A DNA stretch of 54,704 nucleotides from assembly GCF_016735695.1 (NCBI RefSeq), contig NZ_JAERQD010000044.1, positions 1 through 54,704 of the forward strand, written 5' to 3'. Shown here piece after piece: positions 9,333-18,308 of this stretch. The translations under genes were made by a program, and so were the position numbers. The number at the start of each line of letters is the position of its first letter. Position 1 is the first letter of the stretch. The notes beneath the pieces were generated by a model that was not told the DNA's origin, made no database searches, and was given only the letters and a program-made list of their open reading frames with translations. Source of the DNA: Microvirga zambiensis WSM3693. GTDB taxonomy: Bacteria; Pseudomonadota; Alphaproteobacteria; Rhizobiales; Beijerinckiaceae.

Positions 9333-10121
9333 TCATGGGCGTCGGCGCAGCGCTCCAACGAGCGGACCCATAGGCATGAGCGTGTCCATCCGTTCCAGGG
9401 AAGGGGCATAGAGGCTGGAGACACTTCCGTCCAGGAACAGAGCATTGGCACAGTCTAGCTCATCCCGGAACAAGCGAGCGAATGTGCTGAACGTGACCGG
9501 ATCTTCTGAAATCGCGAATACGACCGTGCTTTGGCCTTTCACCCCAACACCGTTGCGGATCTTGCGCGAGGTGCTTTGCTCTGAGAATTGAGGGTGGATT
9601 TGCCCGTTGATGACGAGCATCGGGCCCGACTGTGTCGCAAAATCCGGCTTGCTGGTCCGCTTCAGATAGGCTCCCGTCTCAAGCACGCCTGCCTGACGGC
9701 CTTTAACAAAGAAGATGCCATTCGGCTTGAGATGAAAGTTTCCGGGACCATTCCTTGTGTTAGCCGCCTTCAACTCCTTGCCATTTTCGACGTAAAGACC
9801 CACGGGCGAGCGATCCTCATGGTACATGCCGGCGTTCATCGCGAAAGCGACGCGCGAACCCTCCGGTGTCTGTTTCAAGCGATCGAACGAGCCTAGCACT
9901 TCCCCGCCTGGCCCTCGCCAGAACAGCCTCACTTCGTATTTGCGGAGATCCGCCGTGCAGACCACGAAGGTGCTGTCAGCAAACTGGACTGGCCGGCACG
10001 GATCACTATCGGGCTGTGCCTCAGCTCGTCTGGTAAGCAGGCCTACGGAAACCAGGATTACGATCAATATGATGGCTGTCCAGGATAGCAAGCGGCCCAG
10101 GGCGAGACTGATCAACGTCAT
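9333..10121 (-). CDS. Phosphodiester glycosidase-like exported protein (NAGPA/DUF2233 family)
   Basis: 262-residue protein with an N-terminal hydrophobic segment (residues about 9-28, ending near RRAEAQ), so exported or membrane-anchored. The body matches the phosphodiester glycosidase family: FAMNAGMYHEDRSPVGLYVENG, NFHLKPNGIFFV, SGPMLVINGQIHPQF and the DCANALFLDGSVSSLY block. Family members cleave sugar phosphodiesters, but the bacterial substrate is mostly unknown. It lies 17 bp downstream of the carboxypeptidase gene on the same strand, so the two may be cotranscribed. Confidence 0.82.
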   Translation of the reverse strand: MTLISLALGRLLSWTAIILIVILVSVGLLTRRAEAQPDSDPCRPVQFADSTFVVCTADLRKYEVRLFWRGPGGEVLGSFDRLKQTPEGSRVAFAMNAGMYHEDRSPVGLYVENGKELKAANTRNGPGNFHLKPNGIFFVKGRQAGVLETGAYLKRTSKPDFATQSGPMLVINGQIHPQFSEQSTSRKIRNGVGVKGQSTVVFAISEDPVTFSTFARLFRDELDCANALFLDGSVSSLYAPSLERMDTLMPMGPLVGALRRRP

Positions 10122-10138
10122 TTGCAGCTAAGGCCCCC

Positions 10139-11632
10139 TCAGCGTCCGAGATACCGTTCCTGCAGATGAACGCGGAAGATCTCCGCCGTCAGCGGTCGCC
10201 CGGTTGCAGCAACCAGAAGCTCGTCGGTTGTCAGCAGACTCCCCTTCGAATGGACGTTGGCGCGCAGCCAGATCCGAAGCGGCGCGAAATCACCCTTCGC
10301 CAGACTTGGGAGGAGGTCCGCATCCGCCTGGCAGGCGGCTCTGAAGAGTTGGGCCGCCGTCATGGCCCCGAGCGTGTAGGTCGGGAAGTACCCCCATGCA
10401 CCGCTAGGCCAATGGATGTCCTGCAGGCAACCCAGGCTTTCGTTGGGCACGGTGAGACCGAGGAGGCTTCTGACCTCGTCGTTGAAGACGGAAGGGAGAT
10501 CCTGAATCTGGAGGTCGCCGGCAATCATTGCCTTCTCGAGCTTGTAGCGGACCAGGATGTGAGCAGGATAGGTGATCTCGTCCGCGTCCACGCGGATAAA
10601 GCCCGGCTCCACGCTGGTCAGGATGCGATGGAGGTTCTCCGGACTCCAGGCTGGCCCCTCACCTTGGAAAGCCTCCCGCACGAGGGGTGCTAGATAGGTC
10701 ACGAACTCCCGGCTCCGACAGGCCTGCATCTCGATGAGCAGGGATTGGCTCTCGTGCAGGCCCATGCCGCGGGCCAGCCCAACTGGCTGACGGCGCCATG
10801 TCTCCGGGCGGCCCTGCTCGTAGAGCGCATGTCCGGTCTCATGAAGCACGCCCATGAGCGCGCTCATGAAGTTTGCCTCGCTATAGCGAGTGGTGATCCG
10901 GACGTCGCCCGTGGATCCCCCACAGAAGGGATGCAGGCTGACATCGAGCCGCCCCCGGTCGAAATCGAACCCAGCGGCCCTCATCAACTGCTCGCCGATG
11001 CGGCGTTGGTCATCAACAGGGAAGGGGCCCTCCAGCGGCTGGATGACAGGAAGGCTCTTCTGCCGCTCATGTGCCTCCTGGATCAGGGCTGGCAACTCGG
11101 CACCGATTTGGGCAAAGAGAGGGTCAATGGCAGCCTGGCGAAGGCCAGGGTCGTAGGTGTCGAGGAGGGCGTCATAAGGCGACAGCCCCAACGCCTCGCC
11201 CTTGGCTTGGCCGATCTGCTGCTGGAAAGCGAGCACTTGTGACAGGTGCGGCAGGAGCTGGGCGAAATCGCCCTTCTGCCGAGCCTCGCGCCACACCAGC
11301 TCCGCCCGGGAAACGGCTCTAGAGCTGGCCTCGACGAGGTCGGCCGGAACCGCGGCGGCATGGAGGTAGATCCGGCGCATCTCACGCAAGTTGGCGCGCT
11401 GCCAATCGCCGAGAAGGCTGCTGTCCTGATCCGCTCGGTCCAGGAGATCGCCCGTGTCGCGTGCGGTGAGAAGCCCATGGGCGAGACCCTTGAGTGTGGC
11501 GAGTTGATCGAAGCGGCCATCAGCAGCTCCGTCCGGCATCATGGTTTCTGCATCCCATTGCAGGATGCCGATCGCGTCCTCGATCGAGCTGATGCGGGCA
11601 AAGCGTGCTTCCAGCGTCTTGTAGGCTTGCAT
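10139..11632 (-). CDS. Metallocarboxypeptidase, M32 family
   Basis: Cytosolic zinc carboxypeptidase removing C-terminal residues from peptides. The 497-residue length is normal for M32. The HExxH zinc motif is visible in VLHETGHALYEQGRPE, followed by the family blocks GLHESQSLLIEMQACRSREF and VRYKLEKAMIAGDL. DIHWPSGAWGYFPTYTLGAMTAAQLF near the C-terminus is the usual M32 substrate-region signature. The start ATG at 11632 gives MQAYKTLEARFARIS, typical of the family. It is probably first in a two-gene unit with the glycosidase-like gene. Confidence 0.94.
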   Translation of the reverse strand: MQAYKTLEARFARISSIEDAIGILQWDAETMMPDGAADGRFDQLATLKGLAHGLLTARDTGDLLDRADQDSSLLGDWQRANLREMRRIYLHAAAVPADLVEASSRAVSRAELVWREARQKGDFAQLLPHLSQVLAFQQQIGQAKGEALGLSPYDALLDTYDPGLRQAAIDPLFAQIGAELPALIQEAHERQKSLPVIQPLEGPFPVDDQRRIGEQLMRAAGFDFDRGRLDVSLHPFCGGSTGDVRITTRYSEANFMSALMGVLHETGHALYEQGRPETWRRQPVGLARGMGLHESQSLLIEMQACRSREFVTYLAPLVREAFQGEGPAWSPENLHRILTSVEPGFIRVDADEITYPAHILVRYKLEKAMIAGDLQIQDLPSVFNDEVRSLLGLTVPNESLGCLQDIHWPSGAWGYFPTYTLGAMTAAQLFRAACQADADLLPSLAKGDFAPLRIWLRANVHSKGSLLTTDELLVAATGRPLTAEIFRVHLQERYLGR

Positions 11633-11756
11633 GCGGGTGTGAATTCCGTCTTCGGGATTGATTTTGCGGGTGAGGGCTGGGCAAAGTGAAATCGCAGCTA
11701 GCCTGATAGGGCATCGGGGCTAAACTTGAGCCTGTCTCTGAGCCGCTGTCCTGGCT

Positions 11757-12248
11757 CTATTTCGGGTGCTTGTGGATTGGGTCGACCCAGTAAACCTCCT
11801 CCGGCTTTTCGACTGGGTCCACATCGGTGATGTTCACCACGACGGCTTCGTTGTCACTGCGCACCAGGACGCATTCGAGAGGCTCGTCGGGGCTGGCATT
11901 GATCTCCTGATGGGGCACGAACGGCGGCACATAGATGAAATCCCCAGGACCGGCCTCCGCCACGAACTCCAGCCGCTCGCCCCAGCGCATGCGCGCCTTG
12001 CCCCGCACCACATAGATGACGCTCTCCAGCTCGCCGTGGTGGTGCACGCCGGTCTTGGCGTTCGGCTGGATCGAAACCGTGCCCGCCCAGATCTTCTGAG
12101 CCCCCACCCGAGCATGATTGATCGCGGCCTGGCGAAACATGCCTGGAGTCTGGGCCGTGTTCGGATCGAGGCGGTCGCCTTTGATCACCTGAACGCCGTG
12201 GTGCTTCCAGTGCTCGTGCGGATCGTCGGAGTGGCTGTGATCTGTCAT
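11757..12248 (-). CDS. Cupin domain-containing protein
   Basis: Small cupin (about 163 residues). The cupin motifs are visible as TGVHHHGELESVIYVVRG (motif 1, metal-binding His and Glu) and PGDFIYVPPFVPHQEIN (motif 2). Such proteins bind a metal and may be dioxygenases, isomerases or sensors; the reaction cannot be told here. The N-terminus is His-rich (DHSHSDDPHEHWKHHG), which may add metal binding. I prefer the second ATG at 12248, giving MTDHSHS, over the ATG at 12263. Confidence 0.85.
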   Translation of the reverse strand: MTDHSHSDDPHEHWKHHGVQVIKGDRLDPNTAQTPGMFRQAAINHARVGAQKIWAGTVSIQPNAKTGVHHHGELESVIYVVRGKARMRWGERLEFVAEAGPGDFIYVPPFVPHQEINASPDEPLECVLVRSDNEAVVVNITDVDPVEKPEEVYWVDPIHKHPK

Positions 12249-12526
12249 GGTACTCTCCGCCACGGTTTGGCGCGTGTCCTTACCGAAAAAAAGGTAAGCA
12301 AGAAGACTAGGAGTGAAGAAGCCAGGCGCAAGCCTCCCGTGTGCCTCTGTCCTGCTCGCCGGTCAAATGCTCTACCAGGCGACGGGGGATCCGTTTCGCC
12401 ACAGACTTATTGTCAAAATGTTCTTTATATGAAATGCTATCTCGTTAAGAAACGACTTATGTCAGGAGCTAAAAAGTAACAACTTTCGGCTAAAGCGATT
12501 TACCTTGTCCCTGCTAGAGTTGAACC

Positions 12527-13054
12527 ATGGTGAGCTTGCCTCCCACACCGGAACTCAACGGTTATACGGCGCTCCTAAGCGAGCTGAAGGAGCGGATCCG
12601 CGCCGCTCGTCTCCGGGCTGCCGTCGCGGTGAACCAAGAGCTGATCCTGCTCTACTAGAGCATCGGCCAGGACATCCTTGTCCGACAGGCATCGGAAGGC
12701 TGGGGAGCTCGCGTCATCGACCGGCTCGGCGACGATCTTAGACGGGCGTTTCCGGACATGACCGGCCTCTCAGGCCGAAACCTCAAATACATGCGGGCGT
12801 TTGCCGAGGCCTATCCTGACCGGGAGATGGTGCAACAGGTTGTTGCACGATTGCCGTGGGGCCACAACGTTCGCTTGGTCGAGGCCGTAAAGGATCCGGC
12901 AGAGCGTCTCTGGTACGCCCGTCAAGCCATCGAGCATGGCTGGAGCCGCAACATTCTGGTCCACCAGATCGAAAGCGGCCTGTACCATCGCCAGGGCAAA
13001 GCCATCACCAACTTCGAACGGGCCCTGCCGTCACCCCTGTTGATGCCGGAGTAA
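12527..13054 (+). pseudogene. Broken yhcG-like PDDEXK nuclease (DUF1016 N-terminal domain)
   Basis: The translation from ATG 12527 matches the DUF1016/YhcG N-terminal domain (ELILLY, then SIGQDILVRQ, then GLSGRNLKYMRAFAEAYP and HNVRLVEAVKDPAERLWYARQAIEHGWSR). Codon 44 is TAG at 12656-12658 where the family normally has Trp (ELILLYW-SIG). The C-terminal nuclease domain is missing because an IS21 element begins at about 13041; the frame ends at a TAA inside the insertion-sequence end. It is therefore doubly inactivated. Confidence 0.85.
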
Positions 13055-13180
13055 AACTCCCCAGACCTGCCGATTGAATTTTCCCCAGGTGAGTGCGGTG
13101 GCCAATCGTTTTGGCCGTCCCGGGGAAGACCGGCAGCCCCTCTTTGCCGATGCTGCTCCTGATAATCAGGAGGGCATGCG

Positions 13181-14434
13181 GTGATCCAGCTTGGGGAGTT
13201 AGTCATGATCCTGGATTGGCACCGGCAGGGCATGTCGGTCTCGGCCATTGCCCGACAGAGCGGCCTTGATCGCAAGACTGTGCGCAAGTACATCCAACGC
13301 GGCCTCGAGGCGCCGGCCTATGGCCCACGCAAGCCGCGTCAGACCGTTATTGACCCCTTCACCGTCTACTTGCGCGAGCGCGTGAGCGCCTTCCCGGGCC
13401 TGACCGGCAGCCGTCTGTTCCGCGAGATCAAGGAGCACGGCTATGCCGGGGGCTACACCGCCGTCACCGACTTTCTGCGCGAGATCCGCCCCGCCGCGTC
13501 ATCTCCCTTCGAGCTCCGCTTCGAGACCGCGCCCGGTGTGCAGGCCCAGGTCGACTTCGCCCAGTTCCAGGTCGTGTTCACCGACGAGCCCACGACCCCG
13601 CGCGTCGTCTGGCTGTTCTCGCTGGTGCTCGGCTACAGCCGCCTGATCTGGGCCCGCTTCGTGCTGCATCAGGACCTGGCCACCGTGCTGCGCTGTCACG
13701 TGGCGGCGTTCGAGGCTTTGGGCGGCGTGCCGCACGAGGTGCTCTACGACCGCATGAAGACCGTGGTCACCGGCGAGACCTCTCCTGGCGGCATTATCTA
13801 CAACCGCGCGCTCATCGATCTGGCCCGTCACTTCGGCTTCCATCCCAAAGCCTGCCGCCCGTACCGGGCCAAGACCAAAGGCAAGGTCGAGCGTCCCTTC
13901 CGCTACATCCGCGAGGACTTCTTCCTGGCGCGATCCTTCAGCAATCTCGAGGACCTGAACCGGCAGCTGCAGCACTGGCTTTCCACCGTCGCCAACCCGC
14001 GCGTACATGCCACCACGTGCCGCGTTGTCATGGAGGCCTTTGCTGAGGAGCATGCCTTCTTCCGGCCACTGCCGCTGGCCCCATTCCGTTCCGTCTTGCG
14101 GCTGGAGCGGCGGATCTCGCGCGACGGCATGGTCAGTGTCGGCGGCAACTTCTACAGCGTGCCCGATGCTACCCGCCGGCGCGTGGTCGAGGTGCACACC
14201 CTGGCCGACGAGATCCGTATCTTCGAGGATGGGGCGCTGATTGGTGCCCATCCCGTTCTGGAGGGCCGCCACCAGCGCCGGGTCGCGCCCGGCCACCGCA
14301 AGAGCCCTCCCGCGCCGCAAAGGCGTGGAGCCGAGGTCGCCCTGGTCTGCCGCACCGGCGACGTGGTCGCCCAGCGTTCGCTCGAATTCTATGACGCGGT
14401 CGCCCGTCACCTGGCTCGGGAGACACGCGCATGA
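13181..14434 (+). CDS. istA: IS21 family transposase IstA
   Basis: 417-residue DDE transposase. The N-terminal HTH (GMSVSAIARQSGLDRKTVRKYI, residues about 18-40) is followed by the catalytic core beginning QAQVDFAQFQVVF (first Asp) and containing VLYDRMKTVV (second Asp) and KGKVERPFRYIREDFF (Glu). It appears full length and overlaps istB by 4 nt, the usual IS21 arrangement. Confidence 0.93.
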   Translation: MIQLGELVMILDWHRQGMSVSAIARQSGLDRKTVRKYIQRGLEAPAYGPRKPRQTVIDPFTVYLRERVSAFPGLTGSRLFREIKEHGYAGGYTAVTDFLREIRPAASSPFELRFETAPGVQAQVDFAQFQVVFTDEPTTPRVVWLFSLVLGYSRLIWARFVLHQDLATVLRCHVAAFEALGGVPHEVLYDRMKTVVTGETSPGGIIYNRALIDLARHFGFHPKACRPYRAKTKGKVERPFRYIREDFFLARSFSNLEDLNRQLQHWLSTVANPRVHATTCRVVMEAFAEEHAFFRPLPLAPFRSVLRLERRISRDGMVSVGGNFYSVPDATRRRVVEVHTLADEIRIFEDGALIGAHPVLEGRHQRRVAPGHRKSPPAPQRRGAEVALVCRTGDVVAQRSLEFYDAVARHLARETRA

Positions 14435-15225
14435 GTGCTCCCCTGGACCTCATTCCCACGACCCTGGAGCGGATCCGCCAGGATCTGGTCGGCCTGAAAA
14501 TGCCGCGCGCCCTGGAGGCGCTCGACGCCATCGTGCGTCGCCTCGAGCAGGGCGAGATCGGTGCCCTGGAGGCCATCGACACGTTGTTGTCCGAGGAATT
14601 GAGCCTGCGCGAGAACAGCCGCATCAAGACCGGCTTGCGCATGGCGCGGCTGTCGACGATCAAGACGCTGTCGGGCTTCGACTTCACCTTCCAGCCCTCG
14701 CTCGACCGGGACCGGATCCTGACCCTGGCGCAGTTGGGCTTTGTCGCCCGCTGCGAAGTCGTGCACTTTCTCGGCCCGCCCGGCACCGGCAAGAGCCATC
14801 TTGCCACCGCGCTCGGGGTCGAGGCGGTCAAGGCCGGCAAGAGCGTGTACTTCTGCACGCTGGCCGATCTGATCGTGGACGAGATCGGGTACCTGCCCGT
14901 GGTATCCGGCGGGGGTAACCTGATCTTCCAGTTGGTCAATGCCCGCTATGAAAAAGGCGCCATGATCCTGACATCCAATCGCGGCTTTGCGGAATGGGGC
15001 GAGGTTTTTGGAGACGCTGTTGTCGCCACGGCCCTTTTGGATCGCCTTCTTCACCATGCTGTGGTGGTGCAGATCGAGGGCTCAAGCTACCGGCTGCGGC
15101 AGCACGCCGAATTGATGCCCGAGCATGTGCGTTCCAAGGCGCTCATCACGCCACCCAATCCGGCGCACGTCTCCCGCCCACGGGGACGGCCGCCGAAAAA
15201 CGGTCCCGAGCCCCTGAGGACGTAG
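14431..15225 (+). CDS. istB: IS21 helper ATPase IstB with an internal in-frame deletion
   Basis: AAA+ helper of IS21 transposition that binds DNA and stimulates IstA. Walker A is intact (GPPGTGKS, residues 115-122) and a Walker B-like VDEIGYLP follows. The family normally carries about 25 residues between TLADLI and LLIVDEIGYLP (an EREGRLRERI-type helix), and these are absent here: the protein reads TLADLIVDEIGYLPV. The short repeat CTGATC at the junction suggests a microhomology deletion. The protein is probably inactive although the frame is open. Confidence 0.88.
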   Translation: MSAPLDLIPTTLERIRQDLVGLKMPRALEALDAIVRRLEQGEIGALEAIDTLLSEELSLRENSRIKTGLRMARLSTIKTLSGFDFTFQPSLDRDRILTLAQLGFVARCEVVHFLGPPGTGKSHLATALGVEAVKAGKSVYFCTLADLIVDEIGYLPVVSGGGNLIFQLVNARYEKGAMILTSNRGFAEWGEVFGDAVVATALLDRLLHHAVVVQIEGSSYRLRQHAELMPEHVRSKALITPPNPAHVSRPRGRPPKNGPEPLRT

Positions 15226-15257
15226 GCGGCAGAAGTGGGGAATTTTACTTCGGCGCT

Positions 15258-15817
15258 TCTGAGGACGATTCAATCGGCATTGACATCAGCAGCTTGTGCC
15301 GATGCCCTCTCTCATGGGCATAGCGCTCCGAGGGCGCCAGGACGGTGAGGAACGGCAGGGCCCAGACCCGACCGGCCCAGGGGATCGGCGTAACGAGCAT
15401 GAGGCTGATCCAGCGCAGGCCCGAGGTCTTGACGAAGTGGCCATGGCTGGAGCGAACCGGATCGCGATAGATGCCGCGGGCCCTGATCCGGGAGCCCCAG
15501 CGCCGCTCGATGGTCTCGTCTATGGCCATCACCACCGGTCCTTCAGGCACGAAGGTCTCCACGAGCTGATGCAGCAGCCGACCCGCGAGATCACGCGGCG
15601 CCCAGCGGTTGCGGTTGAGCACGCGATGGAAGGTGGTGAAGCTGGCGAGCTCGCGCAGGCCCAGGATGCTCAGGGCGGCCGTGACGGTGCGTCGGCCCGG
15701 AGTCAGGATGGTGCCGGCGATCAGCACGAGCACGCCCCGCAAGGTTGGCGCGGTGAAGGCGCTCGCAAAGGGCGCGAACCATCGGAGGAGGACAGGGGCC
15801 GGTGCGAAAGATATCAT
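15258..15817 (-). pseudogene. IS701-like transposase, C-terminally truncated
   Basis: The N-terminal half of an IS701-type DDE transposase is recognisable: PVLLRWFAPFASAFTAPT, LVLIAGTILTPGRRTVTAAL, the first catalytic Asp in VVMAIDETIERRWGSRI and the HFVKTSGLRWISLMLV and APSERYAHERGHRHKLL blocks. The normal length is about 400 or more residues; here homology ends at HKLL near 15290 and the frame runs into the IS21 end. The second Asp and the Glu are lost. The preferred start is ATG 15817; the frame is open to 15853. Confidence 0.8.
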
Positions 15818-15879
15818 GGCGCGCTCTGACGGACGTGATGACCGACAGATCAACGCCTTCCCGCGGAGATGGCCTGCCC

Positions 15880-16158
15880 ATGCCCGAACACGATCTCATC
15901 CTGGAGGGGCTCGAAGCCTTCTGCCACGCGCATGATGTGGTGGTGGAGAAGCGGGGCGGCGGCTACTCGCTGCTGAGCCGGCGCACCGGAGCACCTGTCG
16001 CACGCCTGCGTCCGACCGACGATCCCGAGAAGGTTCAGGTGCTGTGGTGGAATGGCGAGCGGTGGAAAGCTCCCGGTCCGTTCGGCACGCCCACCATGAC
16101 CCTGGAGCGGGCCTTGGACTACATCGCTTCAGAGCGTGCGTTTTGGATCCACATCTGA
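15880..16158 (+). CDS. Small hypothetical protein (weakly DUF3024-like)
   Basis: 92 residues from the ATG at 15880 (the frame is open from 15802, overlapping the IS701 remnant). The pattern LRPTDDPEKVQVLWWNGERWKAPGPFG, a leucine-rich helix (LERALDYI) and a C-terminal FWIHI resembles DUF3024-type small proteins, whose function is unknown. The similarity is from memory and weak. It sits between two mobile elements, so it may be passenger DNA. Confidence 0.5.
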   Translation: MPEHDLILEGLEAFCHAHDVVVEKRGGGYSLLSRRTGAPVARLRPTDDPEKVQVLWWNGERWKAPGPFGTPTMTLERALDYIASERAFWIHI

Positions 16159-16196
16159 CCCTCCGGCGCCCTCAAAAAAGGCCAAAGTCCAGCTTA

Positions 16197-17108
16197 GAAG
16201 TTGACTGAAAAAGGTTGAGTGGCCTCAAGGCCCTGTGATTCCGTCGGATTTGCGAAGATTCGATGGAGGTCACGATGGTTTGGACCGAGGCCACTCGCCG
16301 ACAGTATCGGCGGGATGGACTGCGTTATGCAAGCAATCTCACAGATGCCGAATGGGCGCTGGTCAAGCCGTTCATGCCCGCCGCCCGGCGGATCGGGCGT
16401 CCGCGTATGACATGCCTGCGCGCCGTGGCCGATGCCATTCTCTATCTCGCCTCGACCGGGTGCCAATGGCGCCAGCTGCCAAAGGAGTTTCCACCCTATT
16501 CGACCGTGAAGGGTTACTTCTATGCCTGGTCACGCGACGGCACCTTTCAGCGGATCAACCATGCTCTTGTGGCTATCTCCCACTTGACTGAATCCTCCGC
16601 GACAGAGAAGCCAGTCCGTGAAGACCACCGAAGCCGGCGGACCGCGCGGCTTTGATGCCGGCAAGAAGATCAAGGGCCGCAAGCGCTACATCATCACCGA
16701 CACGCAAGGCCATCTCGTCGGGCTGCGCGTCCATGCCGCCGACATCCAGGACCGGGATGGTGCCGTGGAGGTGCTCACCTCGATCCGCGCCCTCTATCCC
16801 TGGCTGCGCCATGTGTTTGCCGATGGCGGCTATGCGGGCGATAAGTTGCGCGACGCGATCGCCACTCTCGGGCACTGGACCATCGAGATCATCAAGCGCT
16901 CGGATGCGGCCAAAGGCTTTGCGGTCCTCATGCGCCGCTGGGTCGTGGAGCGAACCTTCGGTTGGCTTGGACGCTGCCGCCGTCTGGCCAAGGACTTCGA
17001 AGCCTCCATTGAAAGTGCGGTGGCTTGGGTCTTCATCGCCCACATCCGGATGCTGACCAGGCGGCTCGCAAGGACCTGAACGATCACAAGTCTTTTTGAG
17101 TCAGCCTC
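16197..17108 (+). mobile_element. IS5 family element (IS427/IS1031-like) with TTA target duplication
   Basis: The 912-bp element is bounded by imperfect inverted repeats (left GAAGTTGACTGAAAAAG; right end read inward GAGGCTGACTCAAAAAG). TTA occurs immediately outside both ends (16194-16196 and 17109-17111), consistent with a 3-bp TNA-type target duplication. The transposase inside is frameshifted, so the element is not autonomous. Confidence 0.82.
16263..17079 (+). pseudogene. IS5 family transposase, frameshifted
   Basis: The first frame (16263-16655) gives the N-terminal DUF4096-like domain (LTDAEWALVKPFMP ... GCQWRQLPKEFPPYSTVKGYFYAWSRDGTFQRINHAL). The second frame (from about 16609) gives SQSVKTTEAGGPRGFDAGKKIKGRKRYI, FADGGYAGDKL and WVVERTFGWLGRCRRLAKDFE. 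The family normally reads GVIDSQSVKTTE here; the GVID segment carrying the first catalytic Asp is replaced by unrelated sequence between 16575 and 16608, so an indel both shifts the frame and removes a catalytic residue. Confidence 0.88.
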
Positions 17109-17172
17109 TTAGGTCCTTGTGAGGCAGCCGATGCCCATCAAGGGATTGGAGAACCTAGAGTTCCATCCGACT

Positions 17173-17215
17173 TAGTGAATGGCTCCCCGACCTAAAGGAC
17201 GGGGCTTCTTACGGC
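17173..17215. repeat. IS200/IS605-like subterminal hairpin
   Basis: The sequence GAATGGCTCCCCGACC-TAAA-GGACGGGGCTTCTTA folds as a short hairpin (CCCCGACC/GGACGGGG with one mismatch, TAAA loop). Its form resembles the end hairpins recognised by HUH transposases of IS200/IS605 elements. No tnpA or tnpB lies beside it, so it is probably a solo end. Confidence 0.45.
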
Positions 17216-17236
17216 TCACGTCTCAATGCTTTCTGC

Positions 17237-17899
17237 TTGATCGGCCGCTGCGGTCACGTGGACCTTCTGACACAGGCCTCGCGCGGCGCCAGCCGGCGCG
17301 CGACCTGTTTGCGCACCGCACGCTTCCCAGCGATCAAAACCCTCGACGGCTACGACTTCAGCTTTGTCAGCGGTGCGCCTCGCCAGCAGATCCTGGAATT
17401 GGCAGGCCTCGCCTTTGTCGAGCGGACCAAGAGCGTGGTGTTGCTGGGCCCCTCCGGAGTGGGCAAGACCCATCTGGCGATTGTGCTCGGCTACTTGGCG
17501 ACCCAGCGAGGCTGGAAGGTGCGCTTTATCTCCGCGGCTGATCTGGTTCTGCTGTCGGAGAGTGCTCAGCGCCAGGGGCGTTGGAACGAGGTCCTGCACC
17601 GGGCCGTCAACATCTACCGGCTGCTGATCATCAATGAAATCGGATATCTGCCAATGAGCCGCGAGCAGGCGAACCTGTTCTTCCAGGTGGTGGCCAAACG
17701 CTACGAGAAGGGCGCGATGATCCTTCCTTCGAATCCGACCTTTGGCAGTTCGGACCAGATTTTAGCCGAGGAGACCGTGCTGACGGCGGCCATGCTCGAT
17801 CAGCTGCTGCACCACTCGACGGTGGTGCAGATCAGTGGCAAGGGCTACCAGCTCAAGGACAAGCGTCGCGCTGGCATGGTGGCGAAGCCAAAAGAATGA
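17237..17899 (+). pseudogene. IstB-like ATPase remnant (second IS21 element)
   Basis: Matches IstB from about RFPAIKTLDGYDFSF onward: Walker A GPSGVGKTHLA, then IINEIGYLPMSREQANLFFQVVAKRYEKGAMIL and LDQLLHHSTVVQISG. The N-terminal 40-60 residues are missing and no istA precedes it. Walker B Asp is replaced by Asn (IINEIGYLP instead of IIDEIGYLP) and TSN by PSN, so ATP hydrolysis is probably impaired. Sequence downstream to about 18000 (GTGGGCCAGATTTGAATCGG) looks like an IS21 right-end remnant. Confidence 0.8.
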
Positions 17900-18308
17900 T
17901 TGGAATGAGATCTGGGTGGGCCAGATTTGAATCGGCACCTGGAGTGCGCCCCTCAGGTTGGGCAGTGATCATGCCGCAGGATTGACCGTCTGCCTGAAGC
18001 CAGTGTGAGTATAACCACCCAATTGAACGGCTTGGCAACGAAGCGAGGCACGATCCGCTCATCCTTCCCTGATGACGAACGGATTCCAGACCGCTTCCGT
18101 TCCAGCAACGACCTCAAACAGTTTGATGCCTCCGGCCCAGGGAGCACGGAAGCCGAGAGTGCGATCACGGGCGCTGGCCGGCAGGTCGGGCTGCAAGGAT
18201 TTCAACGGTCGTCAGGACAACCGAGAGGAAGAGGACGGTCGTCGAATATCTCGCGTGACGCTCGGCGGTGGCAGATCCGGCTGGTCTCATCGGTGGGCTC
18301 CCTGTGGA
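17900..18308. other. Intergenic region with probable IS21 right-end remnant
   Basis: About 400 bp between the istB remnant and msrB. The first 100 bp resemble the terminal part of an IS21 element. The rest holds no gene I recognise; the open frames on the plus strand are antisense to msrB. Confidence 0.4.

Larger units (their letters stand above)
13041..15258 (+). mobile_element. IS21 family insertion sequence
   Basis: About 2.2 kb element with istA and istB. The imperfect terminal inverted repeats are readable: the left end has GCCGGAGTAAAACTCCCCA at 13045-13063 and the right end, read inward, has GCCGAAGTAAAATTCCCCA. No target duplication is visible, and the two flanks belong to different broken genes (yhcG and an IS701-like transposase), so a deletion or rearrangement accompanied or followed insertion. 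Confidence 0.82.

Noticed and set aside
12364..12400. tRNA-like stretch on the minus strand (TGCTCTACC)
   Set aside because: No T-arm consensus or acceptor pairing could be found around it.
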